A stretch of DNA of 13,019 bases from CAYGZM01 sp964354365 (GTDB lineage Bacteria > Planctomycetota > Phycisphaerae > Sedimentisphaerales > Anaerobacaceae), in contig CAYGZM010000107.1 of NCBI GenBank assembly GCA_964354365.1, positions 1 through 13,019 on the forward strand. Direction: 5' to 3'. Shown here one piece after another: positions 6,400-12,325 of this stretch. The notes beneath the pieces are model-generated. The model made no database searches. It was not told the DNA's origin and saw only the letters and a program-made list of their open reading frames with translations. Positions within the stretch are counted from its first letter, which is position 1, and every line of letters starts with the position of its first letter. A program made the position numbers and the translations under genes.

Positions 6400-7191
6400 C
6401 AGCTCAGCCGAGCACATATCCAGAATCGCCATCGCCGCCTTGATCGGGATGGGATTGGTGGCCAGGGTCAGCATGTTCTTGCTCAGCGCAAAGAGCTTGC
6501 GGTGCCACTGCCTTGCCGAGGCAAAATCACCTTCGAGAATCAAATCGGTCATGGCCTTGACGTCGGCGGGCACAATGTTCGCCACAACGCTGATGACGCC
6601 CTTGCCGCCAATCGAAGCCAAAGGCAGCGTGAGTGAATCGTCGCCGGAAATGATTGTCAGGTCACAGCGCATCGCAATTTCGCTGGCCTGGTCCAGGCTG
6701 CCGGATGCCTCTTTGACAGCGACGATATTCTCGATCTCGGCCAGCCGTGCAATGGTCTCCGGCGTCATACCGGCCCCGCATCGACTGGGAATGTTATACA
6801 GCACAATCGGCAGATCAACCTCTTCGGCTATCGCCCTGAAATGCTGATAGAATCCTTCCTGCGTCGGCTTGTTGTAATACGGGCCGACCTGGAGCGTGGC
6901 GTCGGCGCCGACCTTTTTGGAGTACTCCGTCAGCTCGATCGCCTCAGCCGTGCTGTTTGAGCCGGCCCCGGCAATCACGGGCACCTGGCCGCTCACAGTC
7001 TTGACCACCCTTTCGATGACCTGCTTGTGCTCTTCGTGGCTGAGAGTCGGACATTCACCCGTCGTCCCGACCGGGACAATCGCGTCAATGCCGCCGTCTA
7101 ATTGAAACCCTATCAGCTCATCGAGCGTATCAAAGTCAATCGCCCCATTCTGAAACGGCGTAACAAGCGCTACCATTGCTCCTGTGAACAT
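6313..7191 (-). CDS. dapA: 4-hydroxy-tetrahydrodipicolinate synthase
   Basis: A 292-residue protein, the standard DapA length. It condenses pyruvate with L-aspartate-4-semialdehyde, the first committed step of the diaminopimelate/lysine pathway, in the cytoplasm. The TIM-barrel Schiff-base aldolase signatures are all visible: GTTGE (T43, T44) in the pyruvate pocket, Y106 (VGPYYNKP), Y132 and R137 (LYNIPSR), and the Schiff-base lysine K160 (VAVKEASG); each is one position lower than in the E. coli enzyme. The start ATG (7189-7191) is preceded on the minus strand by AAAAGGAG (7198-7205) at 6-nt spacing. The gene lies 176 bp downstream of pdxJ on the same strand, and its mRNA leader contains the complementary repeat arrays at 7211-7386. 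Its extreme 3' end is duplicated at 5452-5538. Confidence 0.97.
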   Translation of the reverse strand: MFTGAMVALVTPFQNGAIDFDTLDELIGFQLDGGIDAIVPVGTTGECPTLSHEEHKQVIERVVKTVSGQVPVIAGAGSNSTAEAIELTEYSKKVGADATLQVGPYYNKPTQEGFYQHFRAIAEEVDLPIVLYNIPSRCGAGMTPETIARLAEIENIVAVKEASGSLDQASEIAMRCDLTIISGDDSLTLPLASIGGKGVISVVANIVPADVKAMTDLILEGDFASARQWHRKLFALSKNMLTLATNPIPIKAAMAILDMCSAELRLPMTPLEQGKMPVLEQTLKDYGLLSRV

Positions 7192-7210
7192 CCTGAACTC
7201 CTTTTCTGTC

Positions 7211-7260
7211 AGTTGAAAGTGAACTAAAGTGAACTAAAGTGAACTAAAGTGAGCTAAAGT
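7211..7260. repeat. 10-bp tandem repeat array in the pdxJ-dapA spacer
   Basis: Five head-to-tail 10-bp units: a variant AGTTGAAAGT, three perfect GAACTAAAGT and one GAGCTAAAGT. The array lies just upstream of the dapA ribosome binding site. Its sequence is largely complementary to the adjacent 25-bp array (core word CTAAAGT against ACTTTAG). Confidence 0.95.
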
Positions 7261-7292
7261 GAGCCGACTTTGCACTTTAGACACTTTCAACT
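7211..7292 (-). promoter_or_regulatory. Potential RNA hairpin(s) in the dapA leader
   Basis: AGTTGAAAGTG (7211-7221) and CACTTTCAACT (7282-7292) form a perfect 11-bp inverted repeat; inside it CTAAAGTG (7254-7261) and CACTTTAG (7273-7280) form an 8-bp stem with an 11-nt loop. Because the arms are built from repeated units, several pairing registers compete. The fold would lie in the transcript between pdxJ and the dapA start and could affect dapA expression; function is inferred only. Confidence 0.5.
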
Positions 7293-7386
7293 TTAGACAC
7301 TTTGGTCACTCTTAACTTTAGGCACTTTGGTCACTCTTAACTTTAGGCACTTTAGTCACTCTTAACTTTAGGCACTTTGGTCACTT
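7273..7386. repeat. 25-bp tandem repeat array overlapping the pdxJ stop
   Basis: Four 25-bp units starting CACTTTGGTCACTC (7273-7297 degenerate, then 7298-7322, 7323-7347, 7348-7372) and a partial fifth (7373-7386). Units two and three are identical and the fourth differs by one base. The last units encode the five C-terminal residues (SDQSA) and stop of pdxJ on the minus strand, so the array may have grown from the end of that gene. Confidence 0.93.
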
Positions 7387-8114
7387 CTCTTGGGACTGAA
7401 TTTCTCTATCAAACTTATCATCTCGGCCGTCGCTTCTCCTATACCCACAAGCACCGCCCGCGATACGATACTGTGGCCGATGTTGAACTCGCAAAGGTCC
7501 CTGATGGCGGCAACCGGCCCGATATTTCGGTACGTCAGGCCGTGACCGGCGTGAACAATCAGGCTGTTTTCAATCGCCAGATTTTTACCTGCCTCCAGCT
7601 CGGCCAGCCTTTTCTTCACGGCCCGCGGCGTTTTGGCGTTCGCATACGCGCCGGTATGCAGCTCGACTGCGTCGCAGCCTGCCTGGGCCGAGGCGATTAT
7701 CTGCTCCGGATCAGGCGTGATAAACGCGCTAACGAAAATACCCTTTTTGTGCATCCGTCTGACAACCTGGGCAACGCGCTTCTTGTATGCGACGCAATCC
7801 AGTCCGCCCTCGGTGGTCAGCTCCTGCCTTTTTTCAGGCACCAATGTCACCTGGTCCGGGCGGAGCTGCTCGGCGATCTTGACTATCGGCTCGGCCATGG
7901 ACATCTCAAGGTTCAGCTTGCAGGCCACGGTCTCTTTGAGCAGGCGGAGGTCGCGGTCGTTTATATGGCGTCTATCCTGCCGCAGATGGACGGTAATCCC
8001 GTTGGCCCCGGCCAGCTCGCACTGCGCCGCCGCCCAGACGGGGTCCGGCTCATCGGTCCGTCGAGCCTGACGCACCGTCGCAACGTGGTCGATATTAACA
8101 TTCAGCACTGCCAT
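7368..8114 (-). CDS. pdxJ: Pyridoxine 5'-phosphate synthase
   Basis: A 248-residue protein of normal PdxJ length. It condenses 1-deoxy-D-xylulose 5-phosphate with 3-amino-2-oxopropyl phosphate to form pyridoxine 5'-phosphate, in the DXP-dependent vitamin B6 pathway. Family signatures in order: LNVNIDHVATVRQAR (N7, D9, H10), TVHLRQDRRHI (H43, R45, H50), LNLEMS (catalytic-region E70), AVELHTGAYA (E151), and the phosphate-loop region VHAGHGL (H188, H191), then NIGHSIVSRA. The start ATG (8112-8114) follows GGAAA, with GAGGG further upstream on the minus strand, and a promoter lies about 30 bp away. The last five codons and stop fall inside the 25-bp repeat array, so the C-terminus SDQSA is repeat-derived and probably dispensable. 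The gene precedes dapA on the same strand. A B6/lysine pairing has no obvious pathway logic. Confidence 0.96.
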   Translation of the reverse strand: MAVLNVNIDHVATVRQARRTDEPDPVWAAAQCELAGANGITVHLRQDRRHINDRDLRLLKETVACKLNLEMSMAEPIVKIAEQLRPDQVTLVPEKRQELTTEGGLDCVAYKKRVAQVVRRMHKKGIFVSAFITPDPEQIIASAQAGCDAVELHTGAYANAKTPRAVKKRLAELEAGKNLAIENSLIVHAGHGLTYRNIGPVAAIRDLCEFNIGHSIVSRAVLVGIGEATAEMISLIEKFSPKRSDQSA

Positions 8115-8141
8115 TTTCCGGCGCCCTCAATTGACGGGCCA

Positions 8142-8150
8142 ATTATAGCA
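8142..8150 (-). promoter_or_regulatory. Extended -10 promoter of pdxJ
   Basis: On the minus strand TGCTATAAT gives a perfect TATAAT (8142-8147) with the extended TGn motif. Only a weak -35 (TTGCTG, 16 bp upstream) is present, which an extended -10 can tolerate. Transcription would start near 8135, leaving a leader of about 20 nt before pdxJ. Confidence 0.6.
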
Positions 8151-8220
8151 CTGCCTCGGTCTCCAGCAAGCAAATAAATCCAGTATAATACTTGGACGTG
8201 CGCGGCAAGGATTTTCTTGC

Positions 8221-8249
8221 TTGATAAAAGCGCCGCTTTGATGTACAGT
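8221..8249 (+). promoter_or_regulatory. Candidate promoter for the Lys/Ala/Glu-rich protein
   Basis: TTGATA (8221-8226, five of six) and TACAGT (8244-8249, four of six) are separated by 17 bp. Transcription would begin near 8256, about 75 nt before the chosen ATG. A symmetrical AGTATAATACT (8182-8192) lies further upstream but has no good -35 on either strand. Confidence 0.45.
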
Positions 8250-8331
8250 ATTTGCGCTGTTGGTCGTGCAGACCTCAGAAGTCGATTGGTATGTGCAGTC
8301 GGAAACTATGAATCATTTGGGAGTGCATATC

Positions 8332-9231
8332 ATGAAGAAGATCACGTTTGTGTCTCTCCTTGCACTGGCTCTGTTTTTGGCCAGTGACGCCGTTTTTGCA
8401 GAAGCCAAGGGCAAAGGCCCCGCTGGCGGACAGGGCGAGCAGATTAAGGAAGTCCAGGAGAAAGCGAAGGGCCAGGGCAAAGCCAAAGCCGAATTGGGGG
8501 AGGAAAAGGTCAAGGCAAAGACTGAGGGCGCAGAAAACACCAATGCAGCAGAGAAGGGCAAAGTCGCTGAAAAGGCCAAGGCAGGGCAGCAAGAGGCCGC
8601 CAAGTCTATAGAGAAAGCCAAGGAAAGGGTCAAAGAAGCCGAACAAGCCGCTGCCAGGGCAAAGCAAAGGGCCAAAACCGCAGAGCAGGAAACCGCAAAG
8701 GAGAAGGGCAAGGGTGCGGCGGCGGACAAAAAAGCGGCGGCCCAGGACAAGGGAAAGGCCGCCGAAAAGGCGCTCGGCAAAGAGCATCAGCAGCAACTCG
8801 CCGCCATGCGCAAGCAGTTTGCACATGAACAGGCAAAGCATCTTGAGCGCAAGGCCCGGCTGGAGCGAATAAAACAGTTGGCCGTAAAGGAAGGCGATTC
8901 GAAGATCATCGGGCGGGTGAACAAGCTCATAGACGATGAGCAGAAGCACTACGACCGCAAATGCAAAGACATGTTGGCCAGAGAGCAGAAAACCCTGAAG
9001 CTCGGCACAGAGGGCTTAACTGAAGAGGCTGTGAAAGCCGCGGGCAAGGGCACTGCCAAAGAGAAGGCTCAGAAGACCAAAGACGAAGCCGAGAAAGCCA
9101 AAACCGAGGCTGAAAAAGTAAAAGGAAAACCGCAGGGACAGACCAAAGAGAAAACCGGGCAAGCCAAGGAGAAGGCCGAAGAAGCCGTGGAGAAGGCCAA
9201 AGAAGCGGTTAAGAAACCTAACATCCAATAG
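8332..9231 (+). CDS. Exported Lys/Ala/Glu-rich, coiled-coil-like protein of unknown function
   Basis: A 299-residue protein. The ATG at 8332 is chosen over an upstream in-frame GTG because GGGAG (8319-8323) precedes it and it begins a clean signal peptide (MKKITFVSLLALALFLASDAVFA, cleavage after VFA, residue 23). The mature chain is dominated by Lys, Ala, Glu, Gln and Gly with repeats such as EKAKG, EKAKE and KGKAAEKA, and is predicted to be helical and highly charged. A less repetitive central part, about 170-235, contains an Arg/His/Lys-rich helix (MRKQFAHEQAKHLERKARLERI...NKLIDDEQKHYDRKCKDML), which may be the conserved core. The flanks look like LEA-type or histone-H1-like low-complexity sequence, but no named family can be assigned. 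A periplasmic structural or envelope role is inferred. A small lipoprotein of similar composition follows after 105 nt with no clear terminator between. Confidence 0.85.
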   Translation: MKKITFVSLLALALFLASDAVFAEAKGKGPAGGQGEQIKEVQEKAKGQGKAKAELGEEKVKAKTEGAENTNAAEKGKVAEKAKAGQQEAAKSIEKAKERVKEAEQAAARAKQRAKTAEQETAKEKGKGAAADKKAAAQDKGKAAEKALGKEHQQQLAAMRKQFAHEQAKHLERKARLERIKQLAVKEGDSKIIGRVNKLIDDEQKHYDRKCKDMLAREQKTLKLGTEGLTEEAVKAAGKGTAKEKAQKTKDEAEKAKTEAEKVKGKPQGQTKEKTGQAKEKAEEAVEKAKEAVKKPNIQ

Positions 9232-9336
9232 TATGGAAGCCGCGCCGCGCAGAAAGTGGAGAATCCGACGGCAATTTTCCCCCGGGCGTTGTGCTGATAG
9301 TAGTTTATGACCATCATTTTCCGAAGGGATGGAAAG

Positions 9337-9561
9337 ATGTTGCGAAAGATATTGACCATAGTTGTTCAAGCAATTCTGTGCTTTTCGTTGTTGAGCGGGT
9401 GCAAGGATAGTTCAAGCGAATCGCAGGCAGAGCAAGAGGCGGCAAAGACAGAAGCCGAGTACAAGGCCGAGGCCGACAAAGAGATCAACAAAGACAACAT
9501 GGCCGAAGAGCTTGACAAAATTGAAAAGGCGATGGCACAGGAAGCCGCTCAGGAGCAATAG
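9337..9561 (+). CDS. Small helical lipoprotein
   Basis: A 74-residue protein. The ATG at 9337 is preceded by AAGGGA (9324-9329) at 7-nt spacing; an in-frame ATG at 9307 would put extra charged residues before the signal. The signal sequence MLRKILTIVVQAILCFSLLSGC has a lipobox L-S-G-C with the modified Cys at 22, so it should be processed by signal peptidase II and anchored by lipid. The mature 53 residues (after Ser-rich SSSES) are a highly charged, Ala/Glu/Lys-rich single helix (EAAKTEAEYKAEAD...ELDKIEKAMAQEAAQEQ). The overall plan resembles small Lpp-like murein lipoproteins, but there is no C-terminal lysine for peptidoglycan linkage and no sequence identity claim is made. Composition matches the preceding exported protein, suggesting a joint envelope function. 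Confidence 0.8.
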   Translation: MLRKILTIVVQAILCFSLLSGCKDSSSESQAEQEAAKTEAEYKAEADKEINKDNMAEELDKIEKAMAQEAAQEQ

Positions 9562-9670
9562 CAGCAGCAGGTAAGTCGGCCCATCGCGCAGACGAGTGAT
9601 CGCGACGAGGCCCGCGGATGAAGGGCGAGGTTCGCGGCGCAGGAGGCGTTTCGTTCGCCGACCGGATCCG

Positions 9671-9715
9671 TTCGACAAGCTCAGGGCAGGCTCTTCGGCT
9701 TCGCCTCAGGATGAC
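9671..9715. repeat. REP-like element 1
   Basis: TTCGACAAGCTCAGG followed by GGCTCTTCGGCTTCGCC and CTCAGGATGAC is a form of short palindromic intergenic repeat seen in many bacterial genomes. It has internal hairpins (GGC-TTC-GCC) and a 3' end ATGACA shared with other repeats in the window. Confidence 0.6.
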
Positions 9716-9826
9716 AGACCGGCGGAGCCTCGTGCCAACGACGCGGAGACGCCCTGCAAGACGATGAGTCGAATGCGATTTGAGAATTTGGAGTAGCGGT
9801 CTGCGACAGATGTTTTGCGCCTCTGG

Positions 9827-9930
9827 CATTGCGAGCGAACAAAGCCTTTAGCTCTGAGCGAAGTCGAAGGGAAAGCAATCTCACCCATCCGAAGCTACAA
9901 GATTGCCACGGCCTTTCAGGCCTCGCAATG
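9827..9930. repeat. REP-like element 2, long interrupted inverted repeat
   Basis: CATTGCGAG (9827-9835) pairs with CTCGCAATG (9922-9930), and inside it GCAATCT (9875-9881) pairs with AGATTGC (9900-9906); a further GGCCT-TTC-AGGCC hairpin lies at 9910-9922. The whole 104-bp unit could fold as a branched hairpin. This form of repeat is widespread in uncultured bacterial genomes. Confidence 0.65.
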
Positions 9931-10178
9931 ACAACCCATCGAATCACGAGTAACAGAGCACTATGTCTATTTATCAAGACATCGCCTCCAATTGCCAACT
10001 ATCGGGGGGGGATAGACGGGGGAGAGTGCGACGCTGTGACTGGGGAGGCTAAGCCCTGGAGCGTCAAGGGCTTATATGGCTGGCCTGGCAGACGAACTTA
10101 TGCCGCCACCTGTCGCCCCCGCTGCGAGGCAGGGGCTTGTCCGCCGTGAGAGTAAGTCAGAAGATCGGATAAAAGCGC

Positions 10179-10207
10179 TGTACAAGGCCCCGCGGGTATG
10201 GTATAAT
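10179..10207 (+). promoter_or_regulatory. Promoter of the GLUG-repeat protein gene
   Basis: TGTACA (-35, 10179-10184, four of six), a 17-bp spacer, and an extended -10 TGGTATAAT with perfect TATAAT at 10202-10207. Transcription would start near 10214, leaving a leader of about 105 nt before the ATG at 10320. Confidence 0.65.
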
Positions 10208-10306
10208 ACTACCAGCTTGTGCAAAACACAGGCGGATTGCGGGTGCATAGATTGACCGTCCGAGCGCGGCTCTTATGGGCAGTTGACGGTTGTAGTGCGT
10301 GGTGTT

Positions 10307-10312
10307 GGAGGA
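10307..10312 (+). promoter_or_regulatory. Ribosome binding site deciding the GLUG protein start
   Basis: GGAGGA lies 7 nt before the ATG at 10320. An in-frame GTG at 10299 would place this strong Shine-Dalgarno sequence inside the coding region, so it is rejected as the start. Confidence 0.8.
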
Positions 10313-10319
10313 CAAAAAG

Positions 10320-11486
10320 ATGAGTCGGCTGGGGAGTTCAAGCCTTTGGGAGAAGATCACTGTGCTAATTGCTCTCTGCGGGTGGTGTTTGTCGGCCCAG
10401 GCCAAGTATGGCGGCGGCTCGGGCACACAGGCAGACCCGTATCTGATTTATGACGCAAACCAGATGAACGCTATCGGCACCGACGCCAACGATTGGGACA
10501 AGCACTTCAAGCTCATGGCCGACGTCAACCTTGCCGAGTACACCGGCGCACGGTTCAACATTATCGGGGAGTACCTGACGCCCTCTGCAATTCTATTCAG
10601 CGGTACTTTCGACGGGAACGACCATGAGATTTCCAACTTCAATTATCAAGTGGCGGAAGGATACGGCTTTGGTCTGTTCGGCGCAGTCGGGAGCAAGGAA
10701 GGGCAGGCCGTAATAAAGAACCTGACACTTCTTGATCCCAATGTGGATGCCGGAACGGGCGGTGATGCCGGGGCGCTGATCGGAGCCTGCATAAGGAACG
10801 CCAGCGTATTCAATTGTCGGGTAGTAAACGCCCGTGTGAGGGGCAGAGGCGGGCTTGGAGGGCTCATAGGCAGCATTCTGTCTGGAAGTGTGGAGGGATG
10901 CGGTAGTTCGGGGGATATTGTGGCAGCTACGTTGGGCACTTCCTTCGCGCCGGCCGGCGGTCTAATCGGGATCAATAACTTCGGCATAGTAAGCCAATGC
11001 TGGTCGAGCGGCAGCGTAAGTTCTGACGGTGACACAGTCGGCGGGTTGATCGGGCATAATGCCGATAGCGTCTCCGACTGCTACAGCAGCGCCGCAGTGG
11101 AAGGCAAAGAGTATGTTGGAGGTTTGTTGGGGCTTAACAGTGGTGATATCGCTATGTGCTATTCTGTGGGCAGTGTTTCAGGAACAGGCGATTACGTCGG
11201 TGGTTTTCTTGGAGCGAGCACGACAATGCCCACGGCGTGTTTCTGGGATATCGAGACGAGTGGGCTGTCGCACCTCTGGGCCGGGACCGGCCTGACAACG
11301 GAACAGATGCAGACCGAAAGCACATTCACCGATGCAGGCTGGGATTTTATTGAGGTGTGGGATATTGGTGAGAATCAGACGTATCCATTCCTGAGAACGT
11401 ACGCGGCCGGGGATATAAACCATGATGGTGTGGTCGATTTTCGTGACATAGCGTATCTGGCCGAATCCTGGCTGCGCGGCGTGTAA
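10320..11486 (+). CDS. Secreted GLUG-repeat protein with C-terminal dockerin-like segment
   Basis: A 388-residue protein. Residues 1-28 form a signal peptide (hydrophobic core 13-25, A-Q-A cleavage before K29). The mature start KYGGGSGTQADPYLIYDANQMNAIG and the following FDGNDHEISNF segment are typical of extracellular beta-helix-like GLUG proteins. At least four GLUG motifs follow (about 179-200, 213-234, 240-261, 266-287; pattern GGLIGxNxGxVxxCYSxGxV). After a region with CFWDIETSG and an expected-value-like linker, the C-terminus (364-385, GDINHDGVVDFRDIAYLAESWL) holds one EF-hand-like calcium loop with D365, N367, D369, V371, D373, D376. Canonical dockerins carry two such loops, so this is a half-dockerin, as is common at the C-termini of exported Phycisphaerae proteins. 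It may act as a sorting or attachment tag. GLUG proteins are often adhesins or surface proteins; the substrate is unknown. The gene has its own promoter. Confidence 0.88.
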   Translation: MSRLGSSSLWEKITVLIALCGWCLSAQAKYGGGSGTQADPYLIYDANQMNAIGTDANDWDKHFKLMADVNLAEYTGARFNIIGEYLTPSAILFSGTFDGNDHEISNFNYQVAEGYGFGLFGAVGSKEGQAVIKNLTLLDPNVDAGTGGDAGALIGACIRNASVFNCRVVNARVRGRGGLGGLIGSILSGSVEGCGSSGDIVAATLGTSFAPAGGLIGINNFGIVSQCWSSGSVSSDGDTVGGLIGHNADSVSDCYSSAAVEGKEYVGGLLGLNSGDIAMCYSVGSVSGTGDYVGGFLGASTTMPTACFWDIETSGLSHLWAGTGLTTEQMQTESTFTDAGWDFIEVWDIGENQTYPFLRTYAAGDINHDGVVDFRDIAYLAESWLRGV

Positions 11487-11592
11487 TGTGGGTCTTGACT
11501 TGTGCCAATCGTTTGGATCGGGAGCGTTATCGGGCAATAAAACGCAAAACCGGGCGATCATTGTGAAAAAAAGGTGGGACCCTTGAACAATC

Positions 11593-11622
11593 TTGACGCA
11601 GGCAGAGTACCTACAGTATAGT
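11593..11622 (+). promoter_or_regulatory. Promoter upstream of the structured element and Cys-rich protein gene
   Basis: TTGACG (-35, 11593-11598, five of six) and TATAGT (-10, 11617-11622, five of six) are separated by 18 bp. Transcription would start near 11629. If it continues to the gene at 11874, the mRNA leader is about 245 nt and contains the whole structured element. Confidence 0.6.
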
Positions 11623-11669
11623 TGCAATATAGACGATAATACCTTTTCAAGGAACAGGGTGAACCAACA

Positions 11670-11813
11670 ATGAGTTCCGTAAAATTGCAGTTTAGACCTA
11701 TATTATTGAAGAGAATCTCTTTTGTGATTTTCTTCAATAACTACCTAAACGGTTATGAGACAATGCGTTGCCAGCGAAAAGAAAAAATCAACAAACGATT
11801 TTTTCTTTTCTAA
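11670..11813 (+). CDS. Possible 47-residue small protein
   Basis: An ATG at 11670 opens a 47-codon frame ending at TAA 11811-11813. The product (MSSVKLQFRP...KRISFVIFFNNYL...KINKRFFLF) is basic with a short hydrophobic middle. A weak AGGG lies 8-10 nt upstream and a promoter about 50 nt upstream. The frame coincides with the AT-rich structured element, so its codons double as hairpin arms. That, plus lack of any family resemblance, makes a chance frame quite possible. A leader peptide is an alternative. Confidence 0.2.
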   Translation: MSSVKLQFRPILLKRISFVIFFNNYLNGYETMRCQRKEKINKRFFLF

Positions 11814-11834
11814 GTAGGCCTAACCTGCAATTTT
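11681..11834. repeat. AT-rich 154-bp element with 19-bp terminal inverted repeats (MITE-like or structured RNA)
   Basis: The ends 11681-11699 and 11816-11834 are inverted repeats matching at 17 of 19 positions. Inside are TTATTGAAG/CTTCAATAA (11703-11711, 11732-11740), GTTTAG/CTAAAC (11690-11695, 11745-11750) and a perfect 14-bp hairpin (11776-11810). No target-site duplication is obvious at the borders, so a miniature transposable element is only one option; a folded leader RNA is the other. Confidence 0.5.
11776..11810 (+). terminator. Perfect 14-bp A/T-rich hairpin, terminator-like
   Basis: GAAAAGAAAAAATC (11776-11789) and GATTTTTTCTTTTC (11797-11810) pair perfectly around a 7-nt loop. 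The 3' arm is U-rich in RNA, giving some resemblance to a bidirectional terminator or attenuator, but there is no GC-rich base to the stem and no separate T-tract. Confidence 0.4.
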
Positions 11835-11873
11835 GCAGAAGCCTTTGAACCAATCTTTTCCGGAGAAGACAAT

Positions 11874-12299
11874 ATGGATACAAACGAACCTCAAGCAGAG
11901 CAATCTCAACCTCAAAGTGATTCATCGTCCGGCGGCGGGAGCGGGCAAAAGAGCTGGAAGACAGCGGTGTTTATCGCTGTATTAGTGCTGGCAGGGGCGG
12001 TCGCCGCCCATTCGGTGCTGACCAGGAACGGAGGCCTCTGCGGCGTCCTGCCATGCGGGATCAGTAAGCCCTGCGGCGGCGGCGCTATGGCGCAGTGCGA
12101 TTCCGCCGCCCAGACCCGTCCGCAAAATGCGACGTGCGCTATGGCAGAGGATTGTCCCAAAAGCGCAACGTGTCCATCAGCCGAGGGCTGCTGCGCCAAC
12201 CAGGAATCGTGCCCCCTGAGCGATGAGCAAGGCGAGCCTCCTGCGGGCTGCCCGATGGCTGCTCCGACAGGCTGCTGCCCCGCGTCTGCCCCGCAATGA
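11874..12299 (+). CDS. Single-pass membrane protein with cysteine-rich extracytoplasmic domain
   Basis: A 141-residue protein; the ATG at 11874 follows GGAG (11862-11865) at 8-nt spacing. Residues 1-28 are polar and Gln/Ser/Gly-rich, residues 30-49 form one transmembrane helix (TAVFIAVLVLAGAVAAHSVL) preceded by K26 and K29, so the N-terminus should be cytoplasmic and the rest outside. The outer part (52-141) has 13 cysteines (56, 61, 67, 75, 88, 94, 100, 106, 107, 113, 126, 134, 135), several as CxP, CC or spaced by six residues (ATCAMAEDCPKSATCP, EGCC, ESCP, AGCP, TGCCP). No CxxC redox pair, heme CxxCH or iron-sulfur ferredoxin pattern is present. Metal binding or disulfide cross-linking is possible. 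It was not recognised as a named family. It stands alone behind an unusual structured leader. Confidence 0.8.
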   Translation: MDTNEPQAEQSQPQSDSSSGGGSGQKSWKTAVFIAVLVLAGAVAAHSVLTRNGGLCGVLPCGISKPCGGGAMAQCDSAAQTRPQNATCAMAEDCPKSATCPSAEGCCANQESCPLSDEQGEPPAGCPMAAPTGCCPASAPQ

Positions 12300-12325
12300 T
12301 ATAACCGCGCCAGCAGCGGAATCAA

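Larger units (their letters stand above)
9562..10178. other. Non-coding region with REP-like repeats
   Basis: About 600 bp without a supportable gene. It holds two REP-like elements (9671-9715 and 9827-9930), a run of eight or more G near 10013, and a perfect 7-bp hairpin AAGCCCT/AGGGCTT (10051-10057, 10067-10073). Open frames here are short, overlap the repeats and lack ribosome binding sites. Confidence 0.6.
11487..11873. other. AT-rich intergenic region with promoter and structured element
   Basis: About 390 bp without a confident gene. It contains a good promoter (11593-11622), an AT-rich element with terminal inverted repeats (11681-11834), several perfect hairpins and a possible 47-codon reading frame. 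It is visibly poorer in G+C than the genes on either side. Confidence 0.6.

Noticed and set aside
7211..7386. CRISPR array
   Set aside because: The units are contiguous 10-bp and 25-bp repeats with no unique spacers and no cas genes nearby.
7377..8177. Long open frame on the plus strand opposite pdxJ
   Set aside because: It is antisense to a clearly recognised pdxJ, has no ribosome site, and starts within the repeat array.
8260..8331. Upstream GTG start for the Lys/Ala/Glu-rich protein
   Set aside because: It would bury the signal peptide behind 24 residues; the ATG at 8332 has a GGGAG at good spacing.
8275..8949. Long minus-strand frames opposite the Lys/Ala/Glu-rich gene
   Set aside because: They arise from complementing Lys/Ala/Glu codons (giving Leu/Phe/Cys/Ala strings) and have no family resemblance.
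9412..9678. Leu-rich minus-strand frame opposite the lipoprotein
   Set aside because: It is a complement artefact of the Glu/Ala/Lys-rich lipoprotein gene with no supporting start signals.
11681..11834. Integron attC site
   Set aside because: A GCCTAAC word occurs near the right end but the matching core site is in the wrong orientation, and there is no integrase or cassette array.
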